DNA from: Anaerolineaceae bacterium | Lineage (GTDB): Bacteria; Chloroflexota; Anaerolineae; JAAYZQ01 | Direction of reading: 5' to 3' | NCBI GenBank assembly: GCA_012514775.1 | Contig: JAAYZQ010000607.1 | Span: forward strand, 1 to 8,543 | DNA length: 8,543 nt | Shown: positions 6,405-8,543 of the stretch, one piece after another | Layout of the letters: each line of letters begins with the position of its first letter | Numbering within the stretch: position 1 is the stretch's first letter | Program-made: the position numbers and the translations under genes | Notes under the pieces: model-generated | What the model was told of the DNA's origin: nothing | What the model saw: the letters and a program-made list of their open reading frames with translations, nothing else | Database searches by the model: none

Positions 6405-8543
6405 TCAGCCGTTCACCAGCCCCCAGGGAAGATCCAGCGCCGCCGTTTCCGGCTCGCTGTTCCCCACCTCCCGGTACACGATGCTGTCCGCGTCCACGGC
6501 GGTGTTGTCCCGGCGGTAGGTAAAGGCCAGGCGAACCTGCCCCGGTGACAGCCGGGAGCCAACGGGGGTCGCGGCAGGCAAGAACAGGAAGAGCCCGGTT
6601 CCGTCGGCTTTGCGCAGCACTTTGACGACGTTGGCCAGGTCCTCGTAAGCATCGTCGGGCAGGAAGCGCCGGCTGTGGCCCACGCTGCCCGCCGCATCGA
6701 CCACGCGCAGCTCCGCGCCCGGCGCTCGAAGGCGTGCCCGCCCGCCCTCGTCGAGGGAGGCCACGAAACGGCGCTCGGTGTTCGGTTCGTCGAGGGGCGC
6801 CGCGAGGGCGTTGCCCGCGTACAGCCGCAGCCGGGTACCGGCCGGCAGGCGTTCTTCGCCGCTGAAAACATAGTAGGTGGACCACACCGGTTCCGCCACT
6901 CGAAGCTCGGTGAAGCGGGCGCCGGTGTTGCCCCAGCAGTACAGGCCGGCCCCACCCGATGGCAGGTCGGCGTCCTCCAGGGTGACCAGCTCGACGCCGT
7001 CCACGTAGACCGCCAGTTGGTGGCCGATGCAGTCCACGGTGACGAGATACGGCCGGCCCTGCACGTAGCGCTCGGTGTCTTCCCAGAGGACGGTCACGGC
7101 GCCGCCCACCTTCTTGATCAGGCGCCGGTAGCTGCGCTCGCGATCCATGGAGAAGCGGTAATGGTTGTCCTCGTCCAGGTAACGGAAGACGAGGCCAATG
7201 GCGTCATTGTCGTCCGAGATGAGGCGGGCACTGATGCGGTAGTCGGTCCACGTCTCCTCGCCCGTCAGCGCGTGGGTGCCGGGCTTGCCGGGCTCGGCCG
7301 CGTCCAGCGTGCCGCCCCAGATGTTGGACGTCTGCCGCAGCTCGCCACCGCTGAACGCCCAGGCCGAAGGCCCGCCCTGATCCCCATCGTCCACGAATTG
7401 CCAGCGCCCCGGCACCTCGACGCCAAAATCCTCGTCGAGGAGCCAGTCCTCGAACAGCCGGTCGACGGGGTAGACTTGCACGTTGGAGAACCTGGCATCC
7501 TGGTTGGCCCAGACGTACAGGCCGATGCGCCCCGCAGCCAGGTCCGCATCCTCCACGAGGAACACCGGGACGTCGTCGATATAACCGCGCAGGGTGCTGC
7601 CCAGCATCACGACGGTAAGGCGATAGGTGCGGCCGCTCTCGTAGGCCACGTCGTCTTCCCAGAGCACCGTAAAGGTCCCACCGACGTTCTTGACCAGCCG
7701 CCGATAGCTCCGCTCGCGATCCATGGAGAACCGGTAGTAGTTGTCCGTGTCCTGATAGCGAAAGACCACGCCCATGGCGTCGTCGTCCAGGGCTTGCAGG
7801 TCGGCAGCCAGCACGACGTCCGTCCAGGTGGGATCGCCGGCCACGATCTGGCTGCCTTTCTTGTCCGGGTGGGCGGCGTCGGTGGGCAGCGAATGGATGT
7901 TGCTGCTCTGGCGCAACGTGCCACCGGTGATCGTCCAGTTGGATGGGGCGGAATTGGTGCCTTCGTCCACGATGCTCCAGGCGCTCATGTCGCCGAGGGC
8001 AAAGCGGTCGCGGAACAGGGCGTACGCTTCCTGCGGCAGCCGGCGCACCTCCACGTGCTCGACGCGCAGGCCGGTGTTGCCCCAGCAGTACAGCCCGATC
8101 TGCCCTGTCGCGTGGGCGCTGTCGCTCACGGCGAACAACTGCGACTCTCCCAGGTAGCCTGCCAGGCGCGGCCCGGCGACGTCCAGTGTGAGGGTGATGG
8201 GCTCGCCCACGGTCAGGCCGCCCGTGTCTTCCCACAGCGTGCTGTAGGTTCCATTCTCCTTCTTGACCAGGCGGCGGTAGTTGCGCTGGCTGTCGAGGGA
8301 CAGCCGGTAGTAGTTGTCGTCATCCACGTAGCGCACCAGCACGCCCACGGCATCGTCGTCGTCGGAACGGAGGCGCACGGTCAGCCGATAGTCGGCCCAG
8401 TCGCTGCTGCCGGCAAGGGCGTGCGTGCCGGCCTTGGCAACGTCGCCGAGGGCGGAGCCGTCGTGGATGTTGGACGTCTGCAGCAGCGCGCCGCCCTGCT
8501 GCCGCCACACCGACGGTCGGGATATGGTGCCGCCGTCGCGCAC
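6405..8543 (-). CDS. Large protein with three tandem lectin-like (LamG/thrombospondin-C-like) repeats, N-terminus outside window
   Basis: The 712 visible codons run in from the right edge. The first codon in the window happens to be GTG, but repeat 1 lacks the opening strand seen in repeats 2 and 3, so the true start lies further upstream. Three homologous units of about 190 residues occupy residues 1-168, 173-360 and 363-551. Each contains a TSNI or SSNI element, an acidic run (DDDDAVG, DDDAMG, DDNDAIG), an RYxDxDNxYR strand, an RxYRRL strand with LWED, and a YxWxN element near the end (LYCWGNTG in repeats 1 and 3). This matches a concanavalin-like beta-sandwich of the LamG or thrombospondin-C type, where the Asp cluster binds calcium. 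Residues 552-712 form a separate beta-rich tail I do not recognise (PGAELRVVDAAGSVGHSRRF inside). No LPXTG, PEP-CTERM or membrane anchor is visible at the C-terminus. Probably extracellular and involved in glycan or matrix binding; that role is inferred from fold only. It converges on the lipoate operon and shows no functional link to it. Confidence 0.8.
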   Translation of the reverse strand: MRDGGTISRPSVWRQQGGALLQTSNIHDGSALGDVAKAGTHALAGSSDWADYRLTVRLRSDDDDAVGVLVRYVDDDNYYRLSLDSQRNYRRLVKKENGTYSTLWEDTGGLTVGEPITLTLDVAGPRLAGYLGESQLFAVSDSAHATGQIGLYCWGNTGLRVEHVEVRRLPQEAYALFRDRFALGDMSAWSIVDEGTNSAPSNWTITGGTLRQSSNIHSLPTDAAHPDKKGSQIVAGDPTWTDVVLAADLQALDDDAMGVVFRYQDTDNYYRFSMDRERSYRRLVKNVGGTFTVLWEDDVAYESGRTYRLTVVMLGSTLRGYIDDVPVFLVEDADLAAGRIGLYVWANQDARFSNVQVYPVDRLFEDWLLDEDFGVEVPGRWQFVDDGDQGGPSAWAFSGGELRQTSNIWGGTLDAAEPGKPGTHALTGEETWTDYRISARLISDDNDAIGLVFRYLDEDNHYRFSMDRERSYRRLIKKVGGAVTVLWEDTERYVQGRPYLVTVDCIGHQLAVYVDGVELVTLEDADLPSGGAGLYCWGNTGARFTELRVAEPVWSTYYVFSGEERLPAGTRLRLYAGNALAAPLDEPNTERRFVASLDEGGRARLRAPGAELRVVDAAGSVGHSRRFLPDDAYEDLANVVKVLRKADGTGLFLFLPAATPVGSRLSPGQVRLAFTYRRDNTAVDADSIVYREVGNSEPETAALDLPWGLVNG
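6891..7457 (-). repeat. Lectin-like repeat unit 3
   Basis: Residues 363-551 of the repeat protein. It begins LDEDFGVEVPGRW and ends near TELRVAEP. Its acidic site reads SDDNDAIG and its signature strands are NHYRFSMDRERSYRRL and LYCWGNTG. It is closest to unit 2 in the core strands and to unit 1 in the LYCWGNTG element. Confidence 0.75.
7464..8027 (-). repeat. Lectin-like repeat unit 2
   Basis: Residues 173-360 of the repeat protein. It starts in the helix/strand before FALGDMSAWSIVDEG and ends at NVQVYPV. It has LDDDAMG for the acidic site, NYYRFSMDRERSYRRL in common with unit 3, and LYVWANQD where units 1 and 3 have LYCWGNTG. Confidence 0.75.
8040..8543 (-). repeat. Lectin-like repeat unit 1 (5' end cut by window)
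   Basis: Residues 1-168 of the visible protein. It contains LQTSNIHDGS, SDDDDAVG, NYYRLSLDSQRNYRRL and LYCWGNTG. The opening DxFxxGDxxxW-like strand is missing because it lies beyond the window edge. Confidence 0.7.

Noticed and set aside
1..8543. tRNA, rRNA, CRISPR array, insertion sequence or riboswitch
   Set aside because: No cloverleaf, ribosomal RNA stretch, regularly spaced repeat-spacer array, transposase-like protein or recognisable riboswitch core was seen on either strand.

Overview
High-GC window with dense gene packing. The gene content and the short palindromic spacer repeat suggest a Chloroflexota-like bacterium (Anaerolineae/Caldilineae type). That assignment is inference from style, since no rRNA or other phylogenetic marker is present.

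Layout: (1) Positions 1-1392, minus strand: the N-terminal 464 codons of an exported, membrane-anchored protein of unknown function whose 3' end lies outside the window. (2) Positions 1393-1661: a divergent promoter region. It carries a textbook extended -10 sigma-70-type promoter facing right and a weaker extended -10 element facing left. (3) Positions 1662-6383, plus strand: a tight four-gene operon made of a lipoate/octanoate:protein ligase fused to a cysteine-rich DUF116 domain, a geranylgeranyl-reductase-like FAD oxidoreductase, and two biotin-synthase-like radical SAM proteins. (4) Positions 6405-8543, minus strand and convergent: the C-terminal 712 codons of a large protein with three tandem lectin-like (LamG / thrombospondin-C-like) repeats.

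The operon is the centre of interest. A ligase next to two different radical SAM proteins and a flavoprotein matches the non-canonical lipoate assembly route: sLpl(AB) attaches octanoate or lipoate to an apo-protein, and LipS1 plus LipS2 together act as lipoyl synthase in place of LipA. The flavoprotein corresponds to the one called LipT at such loci (names from memory) and is a plausible electron donor. The distinctive local feature is the DUF116 fusion, whose cysteine cluster could bind a metal or Fe-S centre and may serve the sulfur-insertion step. No lipoyl-carrier protein (GcvH, E2 or LbpA) is in the window, so the target is unknown.

Several very long antisense open frames (for example 975-3053 and 3170-5038, minus) are GC-driven shadows. 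The genuine left-hand gene is open to the window edge with no stop.
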